Positions 15,727-23,677 of a DNA stretch of 64,000 nucleotides are shown in pieces. Position 1 is the stretch's first letter. Every line of letters starts with the position of its first letter. Made by a program: the position numbers and the translations under genes. The stretch is taken from positions 62,508 to 126,507 of the forward strand of contig NZ_NHOC01000002.1 of NCBI RefSeq assembly GCF_002157465.1, written 5' to 3'. The DNA comes from Butyricicoccus porcorum. Its GTDB lineage: Bacteria > Bacillota > Clostridia > Oscillospirales > Butyricicoccaceae. The notes beneath the pieces were generated by a model that was given only the letters and a program-made list of their open reading frames with translations, had not been told where the DNA came from and made no database searches.

Positions 15727-17517
15727 TTAGTTCTCACCGAAATGGATGGTTGTATCCTCGGTGTCCTGCATTTGCAGACGCAGGCTGAGCGGCATCGTCC
15801 AGCTGTTGTGGTCGGTGTGCAGCAGGTCTTCTGCGCGTTCCGAGAGCGGTTCGCCGAGATACTGGTCATACAGCGCTTTGATCTCCGGGTTTTCGTGCGA
15901 ATAGCGCAGCGGGCTCAGACGGTCGAGCTTGTAGAGCAGCTCACCGCGGATTTCCGCCTGTTCGGACTGTTCAAACGGAATCGGCTGTCCGCCGCCGCCG
16001 ACACAGCCGCCCGGACATGCCATGACTTCCACGAAATCATAGTGTGCCTGTCCGGCCAGAATGGCTTCAATCAGATGGCGCGCATTGGCAAGACCGCTGG
16101 CAACCGCACAGCGGACAACTGTGCCGTTCATGTCAAATTCCGCTTCGCGCCAGCCCTCCTGTCCGCGAACTGCGCGGAATGCATCGGGCGACGGATTGGT
16201 GCCGACAACCGAATAGTAGGCGGTGCGCAGAGCAGCTTCCATGACGCCGCCTGTTGCGCCGAAGATGACGCCTGCACCTGAGCCGACGCCGAGCGGGGAG
16301 TCAAACTCTGCTTCGGGCAGGCTGGAAACATTGATGTTTTCCGAACGAATCAGGCGATCCATTTCACGCGTTGTGAGCGCAATGTCGACATCCTGAATGC
16401 TGTCTGTCTGCTTGACATACATGTGGCCGTTCTTTTCCGCCTTTTTGGCGAGGCACGGCATGATGGAAACACAGCAGATTTTTTCCGGCGGGACACCGAT
16501 CCGTTCGGCAAAATAGCTCTTTGTGACTGCGCCAAACATCTGCTGCGGGCTTTTTGCCGTGGAGAGGTACGGCACGAGCTGCGGATACTGCGATTTGAGG
16601 AAGCGAACCCAACCCGGGCAGCAGGAGGTAAACATCGGATATTCCTTCAGTTCTCCGGCGGTGAAGCGCTTGAGGAACTCCGCCGCTTCTTCCATGATGG
16701 TCAGGTCAGCGGAGAAGGTGGTGTCGAAGATGTAATCGAAGCCCATCGACCGCAGGGCAGCGGCAAGACGGCGTACCGTCGCCAGCTCACGCGGCAGACC
16801 GAGCGATTCTCCCCAGGCGGCACGGACTGCCGGTGCGATCTGTACAACCGTGATTTTGTCCGGATCTGCCAGTGCGTCGAGCACTTCGCTTGTGTCATCG
16901 CGCTCGCGCAGTGCGCCGACCGGGCAGTGCGTGATGCACTGGCCGCACAGGGCACAATCCGCTTCTTTGATGCGGCGGTTGTAGGTGACGTCAATGGTGG
17001 CACGGCTGCCCGAACCGGTCATCTCCCAGATGCCGAGCGACTGAATTTTTTCACAGTACTGCACGCAGCGCATGCACTTGATGCACTTTTTCGGGTCGCG
17101 GAACAGTGGGAAGGTGGTCGTCCACAGGCCCTTCGGCAGATCCTGCGGGTATGGATTGCGCAGAATGCCGAGGTCGTTGGCTACATGCTGTAATTTGCAG
17201 TTGCCTGAGCGCACACAGGTGGCACAGGTGCTGTCATGCTGGGACAGCAGCAGTTCGACGTTGATGCGGCGCGCCTGACGGGCACGCGGTGAATTGGTGT
17301 ATACCACCATGCCCTCATAGACAAGGTTATTGCATGAGGAAACGAGGCGGCTTTCGCCCTCAACCTCGACGCAGCAGACGCGGCAGGCACCGATTTCATT
17401 GATTTCCTTCAGATAACACAGAGAAGGAATCGTGATACCGGCTTTTGCAGCGGCTTCCATGATGGTTGTGCCTTCCGGCACGCGCACGGCAATGCCGTTG
17501 ATTGTTACGTTTACCAT
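15727..17517 (-). CDS. [FeFe]-hydrogenase catalytic subunit
   Basis: Interconverts protons/electrons and H2. 596 residues in order: [2Fe-2S] domain (Cys34, 45, 48, 62), His-Cys3 cluster segment (around residues 94-107), two [4Fe-4S] ferredoxin motifs (Cys145-Cys155 and Cys188-Cys198), and the H-cluster domain with all three signatures, FTSCCPGW (296-303), MPCLAKKAE (353-361) and EVMACPGGCVGGGGQP (497-512). This is the NuoG-like group A design. Its ATG lies seven bases inside the upstream flavoprotein gene, so the two are coupled. That partner points to NAD(P)H as the electron partner (inference). Confidence 0.95.
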   Translation of the reverse strand: MVNVTINGIAVRVPEGTTIMEAAAKAGITIPSLCYLKEINEIGACRVCCVEVEGESRLVSSCNNLVYEGMVVYTNSPRARQARRINVELLLSQHDSTCATCVRSGNCKLQHVANDLGILRNPYPQDLPKGLWTTTFPLFRDPKKCIKCMRCVQYCEKIQSLGIWEMTGSGSRATIDVTYNRRIKEADCALCGQCITHCPVGALRERDDTSEVLDALADPDKITVVQIAPAVRAAWGESLGLPRELATVRRLAAALRSMGFDYIFDTTFSADLTIMEEAAEFLKRFTAGELKEYPMFTSCCPGWVRFLKSQYPQLVPYLSTAKSPQQMFGAVTKSYFAERIGVPPEKICCVSIMPCLAKKAEKNGHMYVKQTDSIQDVDIALTTREMDRLIRSENINVSSLPEAEFDSPLGVGSGAGVIFGATGGVMEAALRTAYYSVVGTNPSPDAFRAVRGQEGWREAEFDMNGTVVRCAVASGLANARHLIEAILAGQAHYDFVEVMACPGGCVGGGGQPIPFEQSEQAEIRGELLYKLDRLSPLRYSHENPEIKALYDQYLGEPLSERAEDLLHTDHNSWTMPLSLRLQMQDTEDTTIHFGEN

Positions 17518-19349
17518 TGTCTCATTCGTCCTCCTCTGAAGTTGCCGTAGCCGTAATGGTCGCAGCGCAGGCAGCGCGATGCTTCCTGCAAAACCTCGTC
17601 CTCGGTCATCGGCTCCTTGATGTCGTCAAAGTTGGCGACGCAGTCGCAGGCCGGACGGGTGCGCAGGTTGACGCGGCCGCAGGCCGGAGCAGGAGACAGC
17701 GGTGCCTCCGGGATGTCCTCAACGGCTGCATGAATGACATGGTTGTAGCCGAGGAAATTGTCGATGTTGGCTGCGGCGACCTTGCCCGCAGCAATTGCGC
17801 GGATGACGGTAGAGGGACCGGTGACGGCGTCGCCGCCCGCAAAGACTTTCGGGCTGCCCTCAACAAAGCTGTCCGGCAGCGCGGAAATGCGGTCGCGGTT
17901 GGTTGCGACACCTGCGGCAGTGAATGCCTTGGAGTCGATGCCCTGGCCGATGGCGACAATGACAATATCACAGGGGATGGCCTGCTCCGGCTTGTTTGCG
18001 GCAACCGGCTTCGGGCGTCCATCACGTCCGACTGGGCCGATCTGCTGCGGCTGGGTGATGAGCGCGGTGACATGTCCGTCTTCGTCGCGCTCGATGCGCA
18101 CCGGAGCCTGAAGCGGCAGAATGGTTGCGCCCTCGGCAGCTGCCTCTTCGATTTCTTCGGACAGCGCGGTCATATCGTCGACACGGCGGCGGTAGACTGT
18201 CGTGACACTGGATGCGCCCAGACGGAGCGCGGTGCGGGTGGCATCCATCGAAACATTGCCGCCGCCGATGACACAGACACGCTTGCCCGTGAAGTCGGGC
18301 GGATTGCCCTCGCCGATGTCACGCAGCATTTCGACAGCGGAGACGACACCGATGCTGCTCTCACCCGGAATACCGATCTTGCGGTCGATGTGCGCGCCAA
18401 TGCATAGAAATACCGCATCATACTGGTCTTCAATTTCATGGAACGAGATATCACGGCCGACGGAGATATCGGTATGTACCTCGACACCGGTGCTGAGAAT
18501 GACATCGATGTCATTGTTCAGCATGTCTTCCGGCAGGCGATAGCGCGGGATGCCGTAGCGCAGCATGCCGCCGAGCTGCGGGCGCTGTTCATAGACAACT
18601 GCATGGTGTCCCATCAGCTGCAAATAGAACGCGCAGGACAGACCGCCGGGGCCGCCGCCGATAATGGCAATGCGCTTGCCGGTGGACGGCTGGTTTGCAA
18701 CCGGCGCGACATGCAGCGCATGCGTGACGGCAAAGTGCTTGATGCCGCAGATGTTGACTGCATCGTCGACCATGTTGCGGCGGCAGCGCGCCTCACATGG
18801 ATGCTCACAGACAAACGCGCAGGCGGTCGGGAACGGGTTGTCTTTGCGGATGAGCTTGACCGCGTCTTCATACCGTCCGGCGCGGACGAGAGCGATATAG
18901 CCCGGTACGTCGACATGTGCGGGACACAGTGCGACGCACGGAACCGGCTGGGTCAGACCGCTGGTGCAGCGGTTGTTGGTGACGTGCTCGACATAGTCGT
19001 CGCGGAAGCCCTGGACGCCGCGCAGAACCATGTTGGCGGCTTCGTAGCCGATGGCACAGTCTGCGGTGTCCGCGATGGTTTTCGCCGTCTTTTCAATGCG
19101 GTCGATGGTTTCCAGTGTTGCACGCTCGCTGAGGACATCGTCCATCAGGCGTGCGAGCTGTCCGAGACCGATGCGGCAGGGGGAACATTTGCCGCAGGTC
19201 TGTGCATGGCACAGCTTCAGGAAGCCGAGGGAAATGTCAACGGGACACAGTCCCGGGGGGCTGGCGGCGATACGCCGCTCCAGATCCTTGTACAGGCTCT
19301 CGACAACGGTCTGTGCCTGATTCGGGGTTTCCAAACTTAATCTGCTCAA
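17511..19349 (-). CDS. Hydrogenase partner: NuoF-type iron-sulfur domain fused to a GltD-like NAD(P)H flavoprotein
   Basis: 612 residues. Residues ~1-125 match the C-terminal [4Fe-4S] part of NuoF (TCGKCSPCRIG, Cys52, 55, 58, and Cys98) but without its FMN/NADH domain. Residues ~130-600 match the small subunit of glutamate synthase: Fe-S motifs (CPAHVDVPGY, CEHPCEARC), an FAD site (GGGPGGLSCAFYL), an NAD(P) site (IGGGNVSMDATRTAL) and the second FAD motif (FAGGDAVTG). The protein probably passes electrons between NAD(P)H and the hydrogenase encoded next. Start is TTG at 19349 with GGAGTG nine bases upstream. Glutamate-synthase-linked [FeFe]-hydrogenases are known as a group; whether this one bifurcates electrons is open. 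Confidence 0.85.
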   Translation of the reverse strand: MSRLSLETPNQAQTVVESLYKDLERRIAASPPGLCPVDISLGFLKLCHAQTCGKCSPCRIGLGQLARLMDDVLSERATLETIDRIEKTAKTIADTADCAIGYEAANMVLRGVQGFRDDYVEHVTNNRCTSGLTQPVPCVALCPAHVDVPGYIALVRAGRYEDAVKLIRKDNPFPTACAFVCEHPCEARCRRNMVDDAVNICGIKHFAVTHALHVAPVANQPSTGKRIAIIGGGPGGLSCAFYLQLMGHHAVVYEQRPQLGGMLRYGIPRYRLPEDMLNNDIDVILSTGVEVHTDISVGRDISFHEIEDQYDAVFLCIGAHIDRKIGIPGESSIGVVSAVEMLRDIGEGNPPDFTGKRVCVIGGGNVSMDATRTALRLGASSVTTVYRRRVDDMTALSEEIEEAAAEGATILPLQAPVRIERDEDGHVTALITQPQQIGPVGRDGRPKPVAANKPEQAIPCDIVIVAIGQGIDSKAFTAAGVATNRDRISALPDSFVEGSPKVFAGGDAVTGPSTVIRAIAAGKVAAANIDNFLGYNHVIHAAVEDIPEAPLSPAPACGRVNLRTRPACDCVANFDDIKEPMTEDEVLQEASRCLRCDHYGYGNFRGGRMRQW

Positions 19350-19545
19350 TGCTGTTTCACTCCAAAAGATTTTCTTTTCGTCGCGTGCATTTTGTCAAAA
19401 AACACACAAAGATGCTCATAAAGTAATCACAAAACAAGCAAAACTACTTATCTTACATTGTACGCTTTTTGGGAAAAAAATCAATCGATTTGGCACAATT
19501 ATTTTGATTTTTTGCAAAAGGAGCTGGATTTGAAGGAATTCAGCC

Positions 19546-19584
19546 AAAAAAAGTGTCCAAAGACAGATTTCTGTCTTTGGACAC
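19546..19584 (-). terminator. hydG terminator
   Basis: Fifteen-base perfect stem GTGTCCAAAGACAGA (19553-19567) with its complement at 19570-19584, followed on the minus strand by TTTTTTT. Confidence 0.92.
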
Positions 19585-19598
19585 GTGAACGCGGTCAC

Positions 19599-21014
19599 TC
19601 AGAAGCGGAAATCGCGCTGTCCTTCGTGGATGTTTTCGATGTATTCGGTTGCCTTTCTCCGGACGATCTCATTCGGGATGGTCTTCAGTTCCTTTGCAAT
19701 CAGAGCTTCGCCGACCGCCTTGGTCTCCGGGGACGCATAGTCTTCCAGATATTCCTTCAGCGTCATCAGTGCGTTCGGATGGCAGCAGTTGACAATCTGT
19801 TTGCTCTTGAGCAGCGACATGAAGCGGTCACCGGTGCGGCCCTCGCGGTAGCAGGCAGTGCAGAAGCTCGGGACATAGCCGAGATCCATCAGCCAGTGCA
19901 CGACTTCATCGAGCGTGCGGCGGTCATCGACGTCAAACTGCGTGGTGTCCTCCGGCCGGATGGCCTCGGTATAGCCGCCGACACTGGTGCGTGAGCCGCC
20001 GCTGATCTGGGAGATGCCGAGGTCGAGCACGCGCTCGCGGCTCTTCTGGCTCTCGCGGGTGGAGACAATCATGCCGGTATACGGCACGGCGATGCGGATG
20101 CATGCGACAATTTTGGCGAACATATCGTCGGAAATGCCGTTGTCAAAGACATCCGGGTCGATGTCATCTGCGCGGCGCACGCGCGGCACGCTGATGGTGT
20201 GCGGGCCGACACCCTTGTATGCTTCCAGATGTTCGGCATGCATGATGATGCCGGTGAAGTCATAGCGGTAGTTGTTCAGGCCAAACAGGACGCCCAGACC
20301 GACGTCATCGATGCCGCCGTCCATGGCGCGATCCATCGCCTCGGTGTGGTAGGCGTAGTCGTGCTTCGGTCCCGTCGGGTGCAGTTTTTCATACGATTCC
20401 TTGTTATAGGTCTCCTGGAACAGGATATAAGTGCCGATACCGGCCTCCTTGAGCTTGCGGTAGTTTTCTACCGTTGTCGCGGCAATGTTGACATTGACGC
20501 GGCGGATGGCGCCGTTTTTGTGCTTGATGCTGTAGATTGTCTGGATGGATTCGAGGATGTATTCAATCGGGTTGTTGACCGGGTCTTCGCCGGACTCGAT
20601 GGCGAGGCGCTTGTGGCCCATGTCCTGAAGAGCAGTGACCTCGGCGACAATTTCCTCCTGTGTCAGCTTTTTGCGCGGGATGTGCTTGTTTTTGAGGTGA
20701 TACGGACAGTATTCACAGCCGTTGATGCAGTAATTGGACAAATACAGCGGTGCGAACATGACGATGCGGTTGCCATAGAACTCTTCCTTGATCTTGCGGG
20801 CAAGTGCATAGATTTCCTGATTCTTGTCCTCCAGATCGCAGTCGAGCAGGACGAGCGCCTCGCGGTGGGATACACCCTTCATTTTGCGCGCTTTTTCGAG
20901 AATCTGGTCGATCAGCTCACGGTTATGCTTATTTTTTTCTGCATAATCGAGACAATCGCGGATTTCCTCATCGCTGATAAATTCTTCTGCCTTGGGTGAC
21001 ATCATGTTGTACAT
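19599..21014 (-). CDS. hydG: [FeFe]-hydrogenase H-cluster maturase HydG (radical SAM tyrosine lyase)
   Basis: HydG splits tyrosine to make the CO and CN- ligands of the H-cluster. 471 residues. The radical SAM motif is SNYCINGCEYC (Cys96, Cys100, Cys103) and the C-terminal auxiliary-cluster region is present in CTACYREGRTGDRFMSLLKS with CCHPN. Two ATGs compete: the one at 21020 is only three bases from AGGAGG, so the one at 21014 (nine bases) is preferred. It follows the TM1266-like gene by about 30 bases. HydE and HydF are not in the window. Confidence 0.94.
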   Translation of the reverse strand: MYNMMSPKAEEFISDEEIRDCLDYAEKNKHNRELIDQILEKARKMKGVSHREALVLLDCDLEDKNQEIYALARKIKEEFYGNRIVMFAPLYLSNYCINGCEYCPYHLKNKHIPRKKLTQEEIVAEVTALQDMGHKRLAIESGEDPVNNPIEYILESIQTIYSIKHKNGAIRRVNVNIAATTVENYRKLKEAGIGTYILFQETYNKESYEKLHPTGPKHDYAYHTEAMDRAMDGGIDDVGLGVLFGLNNYRYDFTGIIMHAEHLEAYKGVGPHTISVPRVRRADDIDPDVFDNGISDDMFAKIVACIRIAVPYTGMIVSTRESQKSRERVLDLGISQISGGSRTSVGGYTEAIRPEDTTQFDVDDRRTLDEVVHWLMDLGYVPSFCTACYREGRTGDRFMSLLKSKQIVNCCHPNALMTLKEYLEDYASPETKAVGEALIAKELKTIPNEIVRRKATEYIENIHEGQRDFRF

Positions 21015-21044
21015 AGTCATATACCTCCTGAATAGCGGGTGCAG

Positions 21045-21293
21045 TCAGAGCTTAGAGTAAACTGCCTTTGCGGTGATGCCGTCCAGCATGCCGATTTTGC
21101 CGGACATGGCGCTGATGATACCGGTCGGGGCGTCGACAGCCACGCTGATGAGTGAGATGCCGCGTTTGTCATACGGGATGCCCATTCGGCCGATGATATA
21201 CTGTCTGTACTGATGCAAAATCTGGTTGAGCTGTTCGGCATGCGCGGGATTTTCCACGACAATAGCCAGAATCGCCACTCTGGTCTGTTCCAT
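21045..21293 (-). CDS. TM1266-family iron-only hydrogenase system protein
   Basis: 82 residues, starting MEQTRVAILAIVVENPAHAE at an ATG with AGAAAGGA ten bases upstream. The fold is ferredoxin-like, ACT/NikR-like (GRMGIPYDKRGISLISVAVD), and small proteins of this type are regularly found next to hydrogenase maturation genes, where they are annotated as putative regulators. The exact function is not established. It is the first gene of a two-gene unit with hydG. Confidence 0.82.
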   Translation of the reverse strand: MEQTRVAILAIVVENPAHAEQLNQILHQYRQYIIGRMGIPYDKRGISLISVAVDAPTGIISAMSGKIGMLDGITAKAVYSKL

Positions 21294-21319
21294 GCGAAGC
21301 GTTTCCTTTCTGAGAGAAT

Positions 21320-21353
21320 AAAAAAGCATTCCTGTGCCGCGGCACAGGAATGC
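21320..21353 (-). terminator. Terminator in the leader of the TM1266/hydG operon
   Basis: A perfect 28-base palindrome (21326-21353) followed on the minus strand by TTTTTT and lying 27 bases upstream of the TM1266 start, with a promoter 160 bases further upstream. It can end transcription before the operon. Confidence 0.85.
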
Positions 21354-21511
21354 TGCATAAACGGATTGTTGCCGCAGAGCGGCAGAAATAAGCTGGCATG
21401 AAATCGTTGCATGTCTTCTCCGTCAGGCGTTGTTCCTTGTGGGTCGGTACATTTGCAGTATAGGCGGTTTGCGGTGGGAACCATGTTCTTCCCGCGCACC
21501 TGATTTCTGTC
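21354..21511 (-). promoter_or_regulatory. Structured leader of the TM1266/hydG operon, possible riboswitch or attenuator
   Basis: RNA between the promoter and the terminator. A 7-bp closing helix TCAGGTG with CGCCTGA encloses a hairpin GGGAA...TTCCC; downstream are GCCGC-TCT-GCGGC and the terminator. A ribosome site (GGAG) and ATG at 21412 could start a leader peptide. I compared it with TPP, THF, c-di-GMP, fluoride, glycine and T-box cores and found no match. Confidence 0.5.
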
Positions 21512-21540
21512 ATTATACCACGCCTGTCAAAAAAATACAA
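21512..21540 (-). promoter_or_regulatory. Promoter of the TM1266/hydG operon
   Basis: Minus strand TTGTAT (21540-21535), 17-base spacer, TATAAT (21517-21512), with the extended -10 TGG. Confidence 0.8.
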
Positions 21541-21558
21541 CCGGTGATTGTGGTTCTG

Positions 21559-22383
21559 TTATGGTAAGATGGTGACCTTTGTACCCACCTTGCAGTACTT
21601 CCAGAGGATGTCCATGACCTTGTTGTTGACGGCGACACATCCGGTTGTCCAGTCGGTCTGTCCGCCGAGGTTGCCCTTCTGGCCATGGACCATGATCTGT
21701 CCGCCCAGAGGGGTGTACCAGTCCGGCTGCTCGCCGGCGGCGAGGGAAGCCATGATGCTGTCATACTGCTGCTGCGTAATCAGGCCGGATTTGAGGCCGC
21801 GTGCGGCGTCGTTTGCATTCGGATAGGACAGGCCGAGCGAGAGGTAGAACCTGCTCTGGTTGTTGAGCACGCAGATGTAATATTCACCCTCTGGCGTGCG
21901 TTTGTCGCCTTCTTTTTCTTTTGCACCCTCTGCGGATGCGCTGCCGAGACCGACGGAATACTGAGCAATCACACTCTCACCGTTGTACACGGTCAGCAGG
22001 TGATCTGCTTTATGCACAACAATGGAAACGTCCTGTGCCTGTTCAGGCGTCAGCGACGGTTCTACAATCGGCAGTTCCTGATGCACGGTGAATTTCGCGC
22101 CATCAATTTCCTGTACCTGCGTCTGCTTTGCCTTTTCGGCAGCAGCTGCTTCGGCCGCTTTCTTTTGCTCAGCTTCCTCCTGCTTTTCCACTTCGGCAAT
22201 TGCGTCGGTCAAATCTACAGTCTCTCCTACATTTTGTTCGCTGAAAACAGCGTCTGTCGCCTGGTCATCGTCAGCGCGGAAGACGGCCTGACTGAGCACT
22301 GCCGCCGAGGTTACTGAGATGGCACAGATGGCGGTGAGCAGTGCAAATCTGAACTTTGAAACAGCGTTTTTTCGATTCTTCAT
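21559..22383 (-). CDS. L,D-transpeptidase (YkuD domain), membrane-anchored
   Basis: Cross-links or remodels peptidoglycan through a catalytic cysteine. 274 residues: a membrane anchor or signal (FALLTAICAISVTSAAVL), a charged Glu/Ala/Lys-rich linker (~residues 60-90), then the YkuD domain from VSIVVHKADHLLTVYNGESV to the C-terminus. The active-site motif is MVHGQKGN ... TTGCVAV, with His and Cys in place; the usual SHGC is TTGC here. The ATG at 22383 was chosen over a TTG six codons upstream because the TTG lies within the ribosome binding site GGAGA. Confidence 0.87.
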   Translation of the reverse strand: MKNRKNAVSKFRFALLTAICAISVTSAAVLSQAVFRADDDQATDAVFSEQNVGETVDLTDAIAEVEKQEEAEQKKAAEAAAAEKAKQTQVQEIDGAKFTVHQELPIVEPSLTPEQAQDVSIVVHKADHLLTVYNGESVIAQYSVGLGSASAEGAKEKEGDKRTPEGEYYICVLNNQSRFYLSLGLSYPNANDAARGLKSGLITQQQYDSIMASLAAGEQPDWYTPLGGQIMVHGQKGNLGGQTDWTTGCVAVNNKVMDILWKYCKVGTKVTILP

Positions 22384-22483
22384 TGTAATTTTATTCTCCA
22401 ATCATCATACGAGAAAGCCCACATGTTATTTATTATAAAGGTAAAGAGGGAGAACGTCAATGGCGTAAATGGGTGATAATCTA

Positions 22484-22517
22484 CAAAAAAAGACGCTGAT
22501 TCGTGCAAATCAGCGTC
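22484..22517 (-). terminator. Terminator of the Spo0A-like gene
   Basis: Ten-base perfect stem GACGCTGATT with AATCAGCGTC (22492-22517) followed on the minus strand by TTTTTTT. Confidence 0.88.
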
Positions 22518-22539
22518 AAAATATGCAAAATCTACGGCA

Positions 22540-23328
22540 TTAGCTGAAAATACCGTCATGCGGGGAAGGGACATCTGCGCACAGATCGAGGTGCAGTTCA
22601 TAGCGAATCCGGTCAGCAAGTGTCAGGATCAGCTCACGGTTTGCCGGACGGCGGGAAAAGCTGTAACCGGGGAACGAGCTGCCGCAGCGATTCCATGCAA
22701 TGGATACGGCGTTGCGCATATCGCGTTCCACACTCGTCCAGGTGGTGTTGTATTTTTTGGCGATGGCAGGATACAGCAGCTTGGTCACGGAGTCCGCAAC
22801 AGAGGGATCTTCGATTGTCATCAGAATACTGTCGCGGAGATAGCGATAGCCCATGACATGCGCCGGAAACTGGAGGTCACCGAGCAGATGCCGGATCTGA
22901 AGGACGATATCGTATTGTGTCGGCGCTTCACTGGCATGGGGTGCAGATAGCCGTGCTGCCGCGCCATAGCGGGAGAGAATATCAATGAGAGAGGCTATGG
23001 AAACCGGCTTTCGCAGAAAGAAATTGATGCCGAGCCGGTCGCATTCCGCAGAAATCTCTGCGGAAACGAAGGAGGACAGGACAAAAATGCAGGGACGTTG
23101 ACGCTCAGAAAGCCCATCCAGTTCGCGCAGGGCAGTGAGTGCATCGGGCAGCATCAGATCAAGCAGCAGGACATCCGGATTCGTTTCGCGCACAATATTC
23201 TCCAGGCCGGTGGCAGTCTGATAGATCCCGGAGACCGCAAAGCCTTCCGCAGCGCGCAGCGCCCGGCAGAGCAGGTGCGTAAATTCTGTGTCACCGTCTG
23301 CGATCATGACCTGAGTAATATGTATCAT
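22540..23328 (-). CDS. Spo0A-family response regulator
   Basis: 262 residues: an N-terminal receiver (1-~120) and a C-terminal Spo0A DNA-binding domain (~140-262). The latter is clear: PAHVMGYRYLRDSILM and LLYPAIAKKYNTT with SVERDMRNAVSIAW match the Spo0A recognition region. In the receiver the phospho-acceptor Asp57 (LLLDLMLP) and Lys107 are kept, but the acidic pair at the start reads ADGD, so the second Asp is a Gly. Three 0A boxes stand upstream. It may be the sporulation master regulator or a divergent paralogue; the usual spoIVB neighbour is absent. Confidence 0.8.
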   Translation of the reverse strand: MIHITQVMIADGDTEFTHLLCRALRAAEGFAVSGIYQTATGLENIVRETNPDVLLLDLMLPDALTALRELDGLSERQRPCIFVLSSFVSAEISAECDRLGINFFLRKPVSIASLIDILSRYGAAARLSAPHASEAPTQYDIVLQIRHLLGDLQFPAHVMGYRYLRDSILMTIEDPSVADSVTKLLYPAIAKKYNTTWTSVERDMRNAVSIAWNRCGSSFPGYSFSRRPANRELILTLADRIRYELHLDLCADVPSPHDGIFS

Positions 23329-23361
23329 ATGAATCTCTCCTTATATCGAAAAGCTATAGAT

Positions 23362-23390
23362 AGTATACAATAGCGCGCCATGCTTCACAA
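23362..23390 (-). promoter_or_regulatory. Promoter of the Spo0A-like gene
   Basis: Minus strand TTGTGA (23390-23385), 17-base spacer, TATACT (23367-23362). Confidence 0.65.
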
Positions 23391-23439
23391 TGCGGAAAAT
23401 TCACAAAAACATAGAAAAAAACAGGCGCCAACAAGCCGG

Positions 23440-23595
23440 TTCGACAGCATTCAACACAGAATGTCGAAAATTGCTGTTCTATTTGAAACGAAAAAAACAG
23501 AAAAACAACCAAAACAGAAACAAATTTGACACGAAAATCTCAGGGACGACACATTTGTGTAACACTCCAATAAAATAATTCGCCAATATTCGACA
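23440..23595. promoter_or_regulatory. Cluster of three 0A boxes upstream of the Spo0A-like gene
   Basis: Exact 0A boxes (TGTCGAA on one strand or the other) at 23440-23446, 23462-23468 and 23589-23595. The first two are inverted and 22 bases apart, about two helical turns. All lie between the putP terminator and the promoter at 23362-23390. Chance expectation in 160 bases is about 0.02, so they probably bind Spo0A and give autoregulation. A weak sigma-H-like pair overlaps the region. Confidence 0.65.
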
Positions 23596-23611
23596 ATAAG
23601 TGCGGAAAGAA

Positions 23612-23655
23612 AGAAAAAAAGCAGACCTCCATACAGTGCTGCGGGGAGATCTGCT
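23612..23655 (-). terminator. putP terminator
   Basis: Eleven-base stem (23620-23630 with 23645-23655, one G-U pair) followed on the minus strand by TTTTTTT. Confidence 0.88.
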
Positions 23656-23677
23656 CATATGTTGATGTGAAATGAAA

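Noticed and set aside
19350-19440. Promoter of the hydrogenase operon
   Set aside because: TTGACA on the minus strand has no -10 at the right distance; other pairs are poor, so no promoter is called.
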